Below, one piece after another: positions 7,338 through 14,134 of a stretch of 21,325 bases of DNA. The notes beneath the pieces are model-generated. The model made no database searches and was not told the origin of the DNA. It worked only from the letters and a program-made list of their open reading frames with translations. Source of the stretch: a virus. Location: positions 1 through 21,325 of IMG/VR virus record IMGVR_UViG_3300017760_000130; one strand, written 5' to 3'. Numbering within the stretch: position 1 is the first letter of the stretch; each line of letters begins with the position of its first letter. A program made the translations under genes and the position numbers.

Positions 7338-7718
7338 ATGGCAGAAGAAACTAAAGACATGTCAAGCAATGAGGTGGAGATTGATTTAGATAAGTACATG
7401 GCACTTATCGAAAAACTTGACGAACAGGAAGATGTAATCCGAGAAATGAAAGAAGATGCCATTAAGGCAAAACGAGGATTAGAACCACCAAAAAGAAAGT
7501 TTATAGACTTGTTCTTAGACGACAACGATTTGAATGAGAAAGCAATCATCGGATTTATCTCATTCTTTTTAATGATGTGTTTCGGTATAACAGACCTAGT
7601 CACAGCACTAGTTTGGGATATAGACTTAAAAGTCTCTGAAACAATCTATACATCATTTGTAGTAGTCACACTAGGTGCATTTGGAATATCCGAAGCAGGA
7701 AAAGCATTCGGTAAATAA
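7338..7718 (+). CDS. two-TM membrane protein upstream of the tape measure
   Basis: 126 aa. The N-terminal ~60 residues are acidic and helical (possible coiled coil). Two hydrophobic segments follow: roughly 69-92 (AIIGFISFFLMMCFGITDL) and 103-120 (TIYTSFVVVTLGAFGI), ending SEAGKAFGK. The layout would suit a holin-like protein. In T4 the membrane-associated hub protein gp28 is encoded just before the tape measure gene 29, so a gp28 counterpart is the other idea. No sequence motif decides between them. TGGAG lies about 10 nt before the ATG. Confidence 0.65.
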   Translation: MAEETKDMSSNEVEIDLDKYMALIEKLDEQEDVIREMKEDAIKAKRGLEPPKRKFIDLFLDDNDLNEKAIIGFISFFLMMCFGITDLVTALVWDIDLKVSETIYTSFVVVTLGAFGISEAGKAFGK

Positions 7719-7729
7719 AGGAAAATTTA

Positions 7730-9859
7730 ATGGCAGACGAACTAGATAAAAGAGTTAGTGAACTAGACAAACAACTTACCAAGGCTGCAAAAACCTTAGA
7801 AGATAATGTTAAACTCGAAGGAGAAAGAAACAGAGCAATTGCATCTTCTACTAGTGAACAGAAAGAATCATTTAAAAATTTAATTAATGATTTAAAAGAG
7901 GTTAGACCTGAAACTGCTAAAATCGTTGCAGATTTTAAAAGTGCTGGTGATGATACACTCAAAGGTGCTCTCTTAAATAAGAAAATGTCCGTTGCCATTG
8001 AAGCAGCAACCATTGCTACAACAGAAGGAATGGATGCTTTAACTGAAGAACAGTCAAAGGCACTAAGTCAAATTTTTGGAGATACTACAGAAAAACTATC
8101 TGAAGTTCTAGGACCTATTGCAAAACTTACTGAAGAGATAGCATCAACAGAAGAAGAAATTGCAAGGACAAAAGATTCTATATTTGAATTTGAATCTGCC
8201 ATTGCAAGTACCGAAAAAGATATCGCAGACCTTGTACTCAGAGAAGCAGAGTATAAGAAAGCAATTATTGCCCAAGAAAAACTTATGGCAGAACTTGATG
8301 CGAAGATGTCCGAAGAAGTGCATGATAATAATAAAAGAACTCATGCATTGCAAATAGCGGCAATCCAGGATAAAATTAACGCTGCTGTTGAAGAAAATGC
8401 TTTAGAAAAAGCAAATATAGATTCTATGTCTGCAAACAGACAAGAGTTATTAGAGACTCAACAATCTCAGTTAAGTATTGAAAAAAATATACTAAACAAT
8501 AACGAAATCACTCTACAAGAAAATTCAGATAAACAAGAATCTCTAATGAAACAAGAGACTGCTATCCGTGAAGAAATGTCTGCAAATATGGAACAGGCAA
8601 AGAATGACCAGTTATCAGGTCTTACTGACTTCTCTGACGGATTAAAAGGTCTTACAGGTTTCGACCTTATAGGTCAATTAGATGATGCCGTTAAGATGTT
8701 CAACAATGCACAAAAGGTTATGAGTGGAGTTGCACAAGGTTTCTCTAAAGGTGTTGAGTATATGAAAGGTATCAGTATAGAAGGTATGACTGAGAAATTC
8801 AATAATGTAATGGGTACAGTTCAGAAAGGTTTCAACTTTGCAAAAACAGGTCTTACAAAGATGGCCAAAAGATTCATGGTGACCATGAGTACATTCTTTA
8901 CATCAATGGTAACATTCTTAACACCTGTTATGATTGCAGCGGCAGGATTACTCATGTCAGCGGCACCTTGGATTCTATTAGGTCTTGCAGTAGTAGGAAT
9001 AGTCTTAGCAGGTATGAAACTATATGAAGAGTCTGAAGGATTTAAAGCAGCGATTGATACAGTCATAGGGTATTTTATGGATATCAAAGACTCAATCTTT
9101 AGAATCTTTGGTGGATTCTTTGACTTCTGGAAAGGTCTATTCACAGGAGACTTCGACTTAATGTTCTCTGGTCTTAAAGATGCATTTGGTGGAATATGGG
9201 ATTTAATCTCGGCACCATTCAAAGCAATCGGTGATTTCTTTAAGAATGTATTTGGTATTGATATCATGGCAAAACTAAAACAAATGGCAAAAGCAATATT
9301 GCCAGGTGTAGTTTACAGAGCATTATTCGATGATGATGTACCTGAAATGAATGAGAAAATGAAAGAGAAAGGATTAGATGCTGCTGAAGAGTCTGGTCTA
9401 TATGAGAAGAAGGGAATTGGTAGAGCATCAGTTGTTAATCCTGATATGATTATCACTGCACCTAATAATCAGTTGAACGCAATTCTTGCTGATGATGATA
9501 TTGGTGATGAAACTAAAGAGTTAATTATAAAAGAACTAGAGGCAAGAAAATCAATTATTGCAAGTTATAATGAGGCAAAAACTGCCTTAGATGCTGGTCA
9601 AACCAATCTAGCAGATGGTTCTGATGCAGAGACAATTATGGAATTTGCAGAAGAAGACATGGCATTGAGACGAGGTGCTCAAATCGATACTGCAACACAA
9701 GAGGCAAGACCAGATATTAATGCCGCGGCAAATGCAGTTGCTTCAGTTGTCCAACAGAATAATAATAACTCACAATCAACAACCAATGTGATGAACACTA
9801 AAGATTCTGCAAGGGATGAGAACGATAGATATTATGACGATATTATGGTTGGTGTCTAA
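7730..9859 (+). CDS. 29: tail tape-measure protein (gp29 counterpart)
   Basis: 709 aa, the longest protein in the window. Residues 1-300 are charged and strongly helical with heptad-like Glu/Lys/Leu/Ile repeats (long coiled coil). Residues ~380-435 are very hydrophobic (TFLTPVMIAAAGLLMSAAPW, then ILLGLAVVGIVLAG). A second amphipathic stretch follows (~455-540, with FGGIWDLISAPFKAIGDFF). Such coil-plus-hydrophobic layout and length fit a tape-measure protein, which sets tail length inside the tube. T4 gp29 has 590 aa. It follows the gp26/gp51 and two-TM genes. Its last 17 nt overlap the 3' end of the opposite-strand gene. Confidence 0.8.
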   Translation: MADELDKRVSELDKQLTKAAKTLEDNVKLEGERNRAIASSTSEQKESFKNLINDLKEVRPETAKIVADFKSAGDDTLKGALLNKKMSVAIEAATIATTEGMDALTEEQSKALSQIFGDTTEKLSEVLGPIAKLTEEIASTEEEIARTKDSIFEFESAIASTEKDIADLVLREAEYKKAIIAQEKLMAELDAKMSEEVHDNNKRTHALQIAAIQDKINAAVEENALEKANIDSMSANRQELLETQQSQLSIEKNILNNNEITLQENSDKQESLMKQETAIREEMSANMEQAKNDQLSGLTDFSDGLKGLTGFDLIGQLDDAVKMFNNAQKVMSGVAQGFSKGVEYMKGISIEGMTEKFNNVMGTVQKGFNFAKTGLTKMAKRFMVTMSTFFTSMVTFLTPVMIAAAGLLMSAAPWILLGLAVVGIVLAGMKLYEESEGFKAAIDTVIGYFMDIKDSIFRIFGGFFDFWKGLFTGDFDLMFSGLKDAFGGIWDLISAPFKAIGDFFKNVFGIDIMAKLKQMAKAILPGVVYRALFDDDVPEMNEKMKEKGLDAAEESGLYEKKGIGRASVVNPDMIITAPNNQLNAILADDDIGDETKELIIKELEARKSIIASYNEAKTALDAGQTNLADGSDAETIMEFAEEDMALRRGAQIDTATQEARPDINAAANAVASVVQQNNNNSQSTTNVMNTKDSARDENDRYYDDIMVGV

Positions 9860-10046
9860 ACTTAGACTTTCTTGGAATAACTTTTGTTTTATCTTTGTGC
9901 ATCTGAGTAGATGCGTGTGAAGGAGTTTCTTTACGAGACTTCAACTCTGGTTTTGGTTTACCAAAGATTTTCTCCCAATTATCAGCATAGAGTTCTTCAT
10001 TTGAGTTCCTTCTTTTAGAACCTTTTCCCCCATGCCAGTTGCTCAT
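9843..10046 (-). CDS. small conserved phage protein (GKGSKRR family)
   Basis: 67 aa, highly basic and Lys/Ser/Arg-rich. The N-terminal pattern [20 protein letters not shown], then ADNWEKIFGK, recurs in short hypothetical proteins of many marine phages. Function unknown; the basic composition would allow nucleic acid binding. Its ATG overlaps the bS21 stop through TAATG, so the two are translated together. The stop lies inside the tape-measure gene on the other strand (tail-to-tail overlap). Confidence 0.75.
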   Translation of the reverse strand: MSNWHGGKGSKRRNSNEELYADNWEKIFGKPKPELKSRKETPSHASTQMHKDKTKVIPRKSKFRHQP

Positions 10047-10279
10047 TATCTCGGTCTATAACCTTTAGTGGACGCTCTCTTTGCATCAAGTTTCTTTCTT
10101 CTTTTGATGTCTTGATTCTTTTGATTCTTGGTGGTATTAGGTTTCTCGTAATACTGTCTATCACGAACCTCTTGAACTATACCTGCCCTCTCACATTGTT
10201 TCTTAAATCTCCTAAGCATTCTATCGAAAGGTTCCTCTTGTCGATTCTTAGGGTTGATTTTTGGTCTCACTTCTGGCAT
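10046..10279 (-). CDS. rpsU: phage-encoded ribosomal protein bS21
   Basis: 77 aa. The block [20 protein letters not shown], then [13 protein letters not shown], is the core of bacterial bS21, a small-subunit protein near the mRNA exit and anti-Shine-Dalgarno region. The tail ([19 protein letters not shown]) is basic as in bS21. ACAGGAG sits 6 nt before the ATG. Several marine phages are known to encode bS21; it is thought to join host ribosomes and bias translation to phage mRNA. A structured RNA region precedes it at 10302-10456. Forms a two-gene unit with the downstream 67-aa gene. Confidence 0.9.
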   Translation of the reverse strand: MPEVRPKINPKNRQEEPFDRMLRRFKKQCERAGIVQEVRDRQYYEKPNTTKNQKNQDIKRRKKLDAKRASTKGYRPR

Positions 10280-10301
10280 AATTCTCCTGTTTAAAATAAA
10301 T

Positions 10302-10456
10302 GTATAGTCGCCCCACGCTTTACAGCATCCCGCTCTATACCGATTATTCCGCTATTAGCTAATAATCTTTCCCTTACTTGGTGCCCCCATTTTTGTCCAC
10401 GGTCCAAGTCTGCCCTTGTTCTTGCATCACTTATACATAATATAAACACAAGGGCA
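10302..10456 (-). ncRNA. hairpin-rich leader RNA of the bS21 gene (putative)
   Basis: A 190-nt gap between gp32 and bS21 that is visibly richer in G and C than the rest. On the minus-strand RNA four stems can be drawn. UGCCCUUGU/ACAAGGGCA has 9 bp (10448-10456 with 10411-10419). ACUUGG/CCAAGU has 6 bp (10404-10409 with 10376-10381). GAUUAUU/AAUAAUC has 7 bp (10361-10367 with 10342-10348). GUAUAG/CUAUAC (10335-10340 with 10302-10307) encloses AUGCU-GUAA-AGCGU, a 5-bp stem with one wobble capped by a GNRA tetraloop. After the last stem comes an AU-rich stretch and the bS21 ribosome site. No known RNA family is recognised. An r-protein leader is the inference. The minus strand also holds an open frame of ~60 codons with no ATG. 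Confidence 0.5.
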
Positions 10457-10466
10457 CCCAACTCAA
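10437..10466 (-). promoter_or_regulatory. possible sigma-70 promoter for the bS21 leader
   Basis: Minus strand TTGAGT (10461-10466), 18-bp spacer, TATTAT (10437-10442). Transcription would begin near 10430, after the 5' arm of the first (9-bp) stem. Only read-through transcripts from gp32 could then form that stem. Confidence 0.4.
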
Positions 10467-10469
10467 AAA

Positions 10470-11369
10470 CTAGCTATCTTCGGCCAGTTTTTTGAAGTAA
10501 TCCATCGCGTCGTCACCATTGCTTGACTGTTCAGACGATGATTCTGCTGATGCGATTACAGGTTCACTAGCAACACTTTCAGTGTTCACATTTGACCATG
10601 GCACTTCTTCCTGGTCTTCTGCAATACTTTCTGCTGTGCTACCTGATATTGCACCTGATAGACCTAATACTCTATCAAGTTTCTCTTTGAGTTCGTCATA
10701 AGACTTAAACTCATCTGGAGAGATTACTTCACTTAGAGAATGAACTTGACTAAATGTAGAGTTAATCATTGCTTCATCACCTAATGGAGATGTAGAATCA
10801 AACTCTGATTTGTCATAGTTCCAGTAACCATCAACTTTTCTAATTTTGATTTTGAAGTTTGCACCTTCAGTCATATCAAATGGGTTGATTGCACTTTCAT
10901 CCTCAAATGCTGGAGAGATTGCCTCTTTGAGTTGTTCAAAGATTTTCTTTCCAAATCTGTATTTGAAAACTCTTCCTTCATTGTCTGGATTCTTAGGGTC
11001 TGAAACAACATAAACATTTGAGACATAGTGAAGTCTACGCTTCTGCTTTCTCGCTTGTTCTTTGTTTGCTTCGATACCTGAATTCCACAATGTAGTATTG
11101 TATTCAGACACAGGGTCTTTTTTATTAAGAGTCGTTAAAGACTTCTCAATATACCACCCACCAGGTCCTTGAAAACCATGGTCCCAATATGAAACCCACG
11201 GCATTTCTTCTCCTTGTGGTGTTGGTAAAAAACGAACTACTGCATAACCGTTACCTGATTTATCAAGTTCTGGTTTCCACATAGTATCGTCATTGTAGGA
11301 TTTTTTCTCACCTTGTGCGGGTGAAGCAGTTTCCATCGCTGCTCTTAGCTTATCTAATGATGCTGACAT
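10470..11369 (-). CDS. 32: gp32-like single-stranded DNA-binding protein
   Basis: Coats single-stranded DNA in replication, recombination and repair and recruits gp59. The 299 aa match T4 gp32 (301 aa). The core includes GYAVVRFLPTP, MPWVSYWDHGFQGPGGWYIE, then NEGRVFKYRFGKKIFEQLKE, all gp32 hallmarks. The C-terminus is acidic and Ser-rich, ending DDAMDYFKKLAEDS, as for the protein-interaction tail. There is no cysteine in the whole protein, so the T4 zinc site (C77, C87, C90 with His64) is missing; the region reads DPVSEYNTTLW. AGGAG lies upstream. The leader has regulatory features listed separately. Confidence 0.93.
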   Translation of the reverse strand: MSASLDKLRAAMETASPAQGEKKSYNDDTMWKPELDKSGNGYAVVRFLPTPQGEEMPWVSYWDHGFQGPGGWYIEKSLTTLNKKDPVSEYNTTLWNSGIEANKEQARKQKRRLHYVSNVYVVSDPKNPDNEGRVFKYRFGKKIFEQLKEAISPAFEDESAINPFDMTEGANFKIKIRKVDGYWNYDKSEFDSTSPLGDEAMINSTFSQVHSLSEVISPDEFKSYDELKEKLDRVLGLSGAISGSTAESIAEDQEEVPWSNVNTESVASEPVIASAESSSEQSSNGDDAMDYFKKLAEDS

Positions 11370-11404
11370 TGTATTCTCCTATTGTATTCGTATAACATTG
11401 TATT
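11368..11404 (-). promoter_or_regulatory. three AATACAAT repeats over the gp32 ribosome site
   Basis: Minus-strand AATACAAT occurs at 11397-11404, 11381-11388 and 11368-11375; the last copy overlaps the ATG. The AGGAG site lies between the second and third copies. The stretch is AU-rich with no obvious pairing. T4 gp32 represses its own mRNA by binding an unstructured AU-rich stretch over its start, next to a pseudoknot. This layout suggests the same type of operator. Confidence 0.5.
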
Positions 11405-11415
11405 TGCATTTTATT

Positions 11416-11441
11416 AATCAGTACAAACCTATGCACTGACT
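11416..11441 (-). other. 5'-terminal hairpin of the gp32 mRNA leader
   Basis: AGUCAGUGCA (11441-11432) pairs with UGUACUGAUU (11425-11416) around the 6-nt loop UAGGUU, giving a 10-bp stem with two G-U pairs. The promoter at 11447-11475 would start transcription at about 11440, so the hairpin would be at the very 5' end of the mRNA. The repeated operator-like region follows. Confidence 0.55.
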
Positions 11442-11446
11442 AGTCC

Positions 11447-11475
11447 ATTATAAGACTTACATAGTGTCCTGTCAA
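11447..11475 (-). promoter_or_regulatory. perfect consensus sigma-70 promoter for gp32
   Basis: Minus strand TTGACA (11470-11475), 17-bp spacer, TATAAT (11447-11452). Both boxes are a full match and the spacer is optimal, so strong early use by host RNA polymerase is expected. Confidence 0.85.
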
Positions 11476-11505
11476 CCAGGTTTTCTGTAAATCTTATAAA
11501 GTCCT

Positions 11506-11521
11506 GGGTATATTTATACCC
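11506..11521 (-). promoter_or_regulatory. late promoter inside a dyad (GGGTATAAATATACCC)
   Basis: The minus strand has TATAAATA (11511-11518) within a 7-bp inverted repeat GGGTATA/TATACCC. It lies 10 nt after the gp59 stop and 136 nt before gp32. It would add late transcription of gp32 to the early promoter downstream. The dyad has no U-run after it, so it is not a standard terminator. Confidence 0.6.
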
Positions 11522-11531
11522 AAAATCGGTA

Positions 11532-12122
11532 TTACTCACACAAATCTATTAATTTTGATTTGTATTTCACTCGGTTGAATTCCACGAATGATTTGTATTT
11601 GTTTATTTTGACATGAATTCCAGGATAAATGATTCTCTCTGATATCAATCTATCCCAATCTTTAGTAAATTCTATAATCTCATCCATAATACAGATTGTT
11701 TCTAAAGATACTTTCTTTGCCATAAACTCTTTTAAAAGAATAGGGTGTTGTCCGTTCTTCACTTCTAACACCTTTTGTATATTCTTCTTTCGAAGTAAAT
11801 CACTTACTTCTGTTTCGAATAGATAAGTCAACTTTTGGTTATTCTTCTTCCATTCTTTGTAAACTTTAGCACACTCATCACTCAATAAATCTCCTGCCCA
11901 CAAATCCTTTTGAGAAAGGTTTGCAATATAGAAATCCTGTAGTTCGTGTTTATATGTTCTAAACAGTTTACCAAAATGATACTTATCCTTTCGTTTAAGA
12001 AAGGACTTTATATCTGCTTTGACTTTGCCATTATACTTAACAAAGTCATACTCGTTAGAATAGAAGTGTAGTTTTATACCGAGGTATAAAGTGTATGCAT
12101 CATATCCTTCACGACTGGTCAT
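11532..12122 (-). CDS. 59: gp59-like helicase loader
   Basis: Loads the replicative helicase gp41 onto gp32-coated forks. It has 196 aa (T4 217 aa). The N-terminal pattern YDAYTLYLGIKLHFYSNEYD, then FVKYNGKV, RKDKYHFGKLFRTYK, and NLSQKDLWAGDLLSDECAKV, aligns well by eye with T4 gp59 (KLYLMIKQH, YDVIKYN, RRDKYFFQKL, NQDAWIGDIS). All-alpha and basic, as in the family. It lies directly upstream of gp32, as in T4. The start overlaps the previous stop. Confidence 0.88.
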   Translation of the reverse strand: MTSREGYDAYTLYLGIKLHFYSNEYDFVKYNGKVKADIKSFLKRKDKYHFGKLFRTYKHELQDFYIANLSQKDLWAGDLLSDECAKVYKEWKKNNQKLTYLFETEVSDLLRKKNIQKVLEVKNGQHPILLKEFMAKKVSLETICIMDEIIEFTKDWDRLISERIIYPGIHVKINKYKSFVEFNRVKYKSKLIDLCE

Positions 12123-12418
12123 TAAGTAATGATTTTCTTTTCTGCTGGTGTTTGAATTAAAGGTTCACCTTTAACTGCAGTTGTATATGCTTCTTCAACA
12201 CCTTCATTAACTTCAGATACAAAGACATAAGTTTGCAAGACCATTGATTCAGGATTTTCTTTTCCTGTAACCGCAACTCCTTTTGCAAATCCCATATTAC
12301 CATTTTCTGCTCTAACAATCATCTTTGGATTCTTTAGAGTTAATGGTTCAGATTTTACAAGTTCACCTACATATTCTCCACTAAAAGTCACCACTGTGAC
12401 TATATCACCTTTTTTCAT
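12122..12418 (-). CDS. small unknown protein between gp33 and gp59
   Basis: 98 aa. The N-terminal half (MKKGDIVTVVTFSGEYVGEL, then VKSEPLTLKNPKMIVR) looks like a small beta-barrel of the SH3/Sm/KOW type. The second half is acidic then Lys-rich. No family assigned. AAGGAAAAATT precedes the ATG, and the stop touches the gp59 start, so it belongs to the replication operon. Confidence 0.7.
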   Translation of the reverse strand: MKKGDIVTVVTFSGEYVGELVKSEPLTLKNPKMIVRAENGNMGFAKGVAVTGKENPESMVLQTYVFVSEVNEGVEEAYTTAVKGEPLIQTPAEKKIIT

Positions 12419-12427
12419 AATTTTTCC

Positions 12428-12670
12428 TTATTTTTTTGTGTCAAAGAAACCTGATAAGGTTGCTTGACTATTTGTTCCACGATTTACCATGTTTAAACCT
12501 GTTGCCTCTGCTTCTAACTTCTCCTTTAAAGGTGGAGATAAAAGTCTTTTGGCACTTTCAGGTTCTAACATGTTTTGTTCACATACTTTCAGTATAGCAG
12601 ACATTACATCTGACTTGCCATAACGGCATAGTTTCTCTACCTTTTCTGTAAATTCTTTTTTAGATATCAT
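12428..12670 (-). CDS. 33: gp33-like late transcription coactivator
   Basis: In T4, gp33 links RNA polymerase to the sliding clamp gp45 and, with gp55, drives late transcription. The 80-aa product (T4 112 aa) starts MISKKEFTEKVEKLC, then AILKVCEQNMLEPESAKRLL, PPLKEKLEAEA, which fits the gp33 core of marine T4-like phages. The end is QATLSGFFDTKK: residues 69-76 match the PIP-box pattern QxxLxxFF used to bind sliding clamps. The neighbourhood 33-(unknown)-59-32 is the T4 order, which supports the call. The stop is followed by a 9-nt gap to the next gene. Confidence 0.75.
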   Translation of the reverse strand: MISKKEFTEKVEKLCRYGKSDVMSAILKVCEQNMLEPESAKRLLSPPLKEKLEAEATGLNMVNRGTNSQATLSGFFDTKK

Positions 12671-13008
12671 GCTATTGGTGCTCCTTCGTGTTCTATTTCG
12701 AAGTTCTCAATCCAATCCATCATAACTCTATAGTAGGCATAGTATGTCTCACTATGACTATCTGTACCACCATATCCGGCACCACCTTCTGAATAAGGTG
12801 TTTCTAAGTAATCAATAAGTGCATGACACTCATCTAAGTGGACTTCTGTAAGTTCGTCTTCACTTCCTATTTCCAGATACTCCATCATATGTTCGTATGC
12901 ACTGTCGTATGCTTGTTGATGAATCCAATCATCTGATTTGTAAATTATTTTACTCCAGTTCCAATCCTGTTTTAGAGTAAACTTATCTTCTTCATAAAAA
13001 TTTGCCAT
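12667..13008 (-). CDS. unknown acidic phage protein
   Basis: 113 aa, acidic and rich in Tyr, Trp, Glu, Asp and His. Contains a Gly-rich patch (SEGGAGYGGTDSHSETYYAYY). No recognised family, no signal or membrane segment. It overlaps the gp33 start by 4 nt and the previous stop by TAATG, so it is a cotranslated operon member. Function unknown. Confidence 0.7.
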   Translation of the reverse strand: MANFYEEDKFTLKQDWNWSKIIYKSDDWIHQQAYDSAYEHMMEYLEIGSEDELTEVHLDECHALIDYLETPYSEGGAGYGGTDSHSETYYAYYRVMMDWIENFEIEHEGAPIA

Positions 13009-13445
13009 TAAAATATCTCCCTTGTTGATTCTTCGACCACAATCGGTCCATAAAATAGATATTCACAATCTGCGGAATCAAATCCGTTATCAAAGAAATA
13101 TCCTGTTCCCTCTTCTTCGATACTTTCGACAAGAGATTCTTTCTCCTCATCTGTACCTTCGAATTCTAATAACTCAACATCGAATGAACAACCATCCCAA
13201 CATTCTTGGAATTCATTCTCTTCGAATACTTGTGGTTCAAACCAATCAGTATCTTCCTGATTCATAGCATCTGTTAACCATTCGACCTCTTCTTCGTCTT
13301 TTGGTTTAATTAACCACTCACCATTTCTCCACATAGTTTCTGTTTTGATTCTGGTACCTGATTCATCAGTCCAATATTCTAACTCATAGACACTCTTCTT
13401 ATTTGCACAAGATACTTCATATGTCTTTCCAATTTCAATATTCAT
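13008..13445 (-). CDS. unknown very acidic phage protein
   Basis: 145 aa from ATG at 13445 (MNIEIGKTYEV). This start is chosen because GGAG lies 6 nt before it and it sits one base after the preceding stop; a longer frame from 13463 would lack a ribosome site. About a quarter of residues are Asp or Glu. Such acidic small proteins in phage early operons are sometimes DNA mimics or inhibitors, but nothing specific is seen here. Function unknown. Confidence 0.7.
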   Translation of the reverse strand: MNIEIGKTYEVSCANKKSVYELEYWTDESGTRIKTETMWRNGEWLIKPKDEEEVEWLTDAMNQEDTDWFEPQVFEENEFQECWDGCSFDVELLEFEGTDEEKESLVESIEEEGTGYFFDNGFDSADCEYLFYGPIVVEESTREIF

Positions 13446-13446
13446 A

Positions 13447-14127
13447 TTATACTCCATAAACATTTTTATATTGTTTTCTTAACTGAACCAAATCATCAAT
13501 GTAGTCTAAAGGATTACATGTAAACAATTGAAATGCATTAAGTCCTTCTACTGCAACTAGAGCAACACATTCTTGTACTGCTTGTCCTGTTAACTCTTCT
13601 ACCATAAGTGCATATGCAGTCATTTGAATAAACCATGGTTTTGCCATATACTCTTCTTTATACTTACTACTTGTTTTGAAATCTATAATACATAATTGTT
13701 CATCGAAGATACCAACACAATCAACACGACCTGCCATTTCCAGATTTGGTGAGAACAAAGGTGCCTCTAAAGCAAGAGGTATAATTTCATCTAAAACAGG
13801 TTGCATTGCATTAAACATGCCTCGTTGTAAATCATTCTCTATAATAATATCTTTCTCAGCACGAAGATAGTCTTCTACTAATTGGTGGAAGTTTGTTCCT
13901 CGTTTTGTTGCTGATGCTGTAATCTTGTTTGCAGTCTCTTCACCAACTCGTTTTCTCCAGAGTTTGATGTGTTCTCTATTTAAGAGACCTGTTACCGTGG
14001 TTACTGAAGGATACTTTGCTTCCATACCCTCGAACTGATACATTCTTTTACCGTCTTCACTTACGGTCTTTGCTTGTAGATTTTCTAAATCTGTTATTTC
14101 TATAAAATTTTGCATTTGTTTATACAT
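13447..14127 (-). CDS. PD-(D/E)XK nuclease, RecB/Cas4-like
   Basis: 226 aa from ATG at 14127; AGGTG lies 6 nt upstream, and the longer frame from 14181 has no such site. Motifs in order: KRGTNFHQLVEDYL (~94-107; RecB-type G-x-x-x-H helix), MAGRVDCVGIF (D126), CIIDFKTSSK (D139, K141) and IQMTAYALM (Q158, Y162). This is the full D...DxK...QxxxY set of RecB/Cas4-like nucleases. Likely a DNA exonuclease in host DNA breakdown or recombination. There is no Cys4 Fe-S signature as in Cas4. Marine T4-like phages often encode such a nuclease. Confidence 0.85.
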   Translation of the reverse strand: MYKQMQNFIEITDLENLQAKTVSEDGKRMYQFEGMEAKYPSVTTVTGLLNREHIKLWRKRVGEETANKITASATKRGTNFHQLVEDYLRAEKDIIIENDLQRGMFNAMQPVLDEIIPLALEAPLFSPNLEMAGRVDCVGIFDEQLCIIDFKTSSKYKEEYMAKPWFIQMTAYALMVEELTGQAVQECVALVAVEGLNAFQLFTCNPLDYIDDLVQLRKQYKNVYGV

Positions 14128-14134
14128 TATACAC

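Noticed and set aside
7666-8013. Minus-strand open frame opposite the tape-measure start
   Set aside because: Ser/Leu-rich antisense shadow of a Lys/Glu-rich coding region.
10290-10480. Open frame of about 60 codons on the minus strand reading into the bS21 leader
   Set aside because: No ATG, no ribosome site at the possible TTG/GTG starts, and codon use unlike neighbours (CGG, AGG, GGG, GCG). The hairpins explain the region better. Kept only as an alternative.
11506-11521. Palindrome after gp59 as a Rho-independent terminator
   Set aside because: It is short, AT-rich in the middle and has no U-tract; the embedded TATAAATA explains it better.
13008-13445. Acidic protein as an anti-restriction DNA mimic
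   Set aside because: Composition alone is not evidence; no match to known mimic proteins could be recognised.
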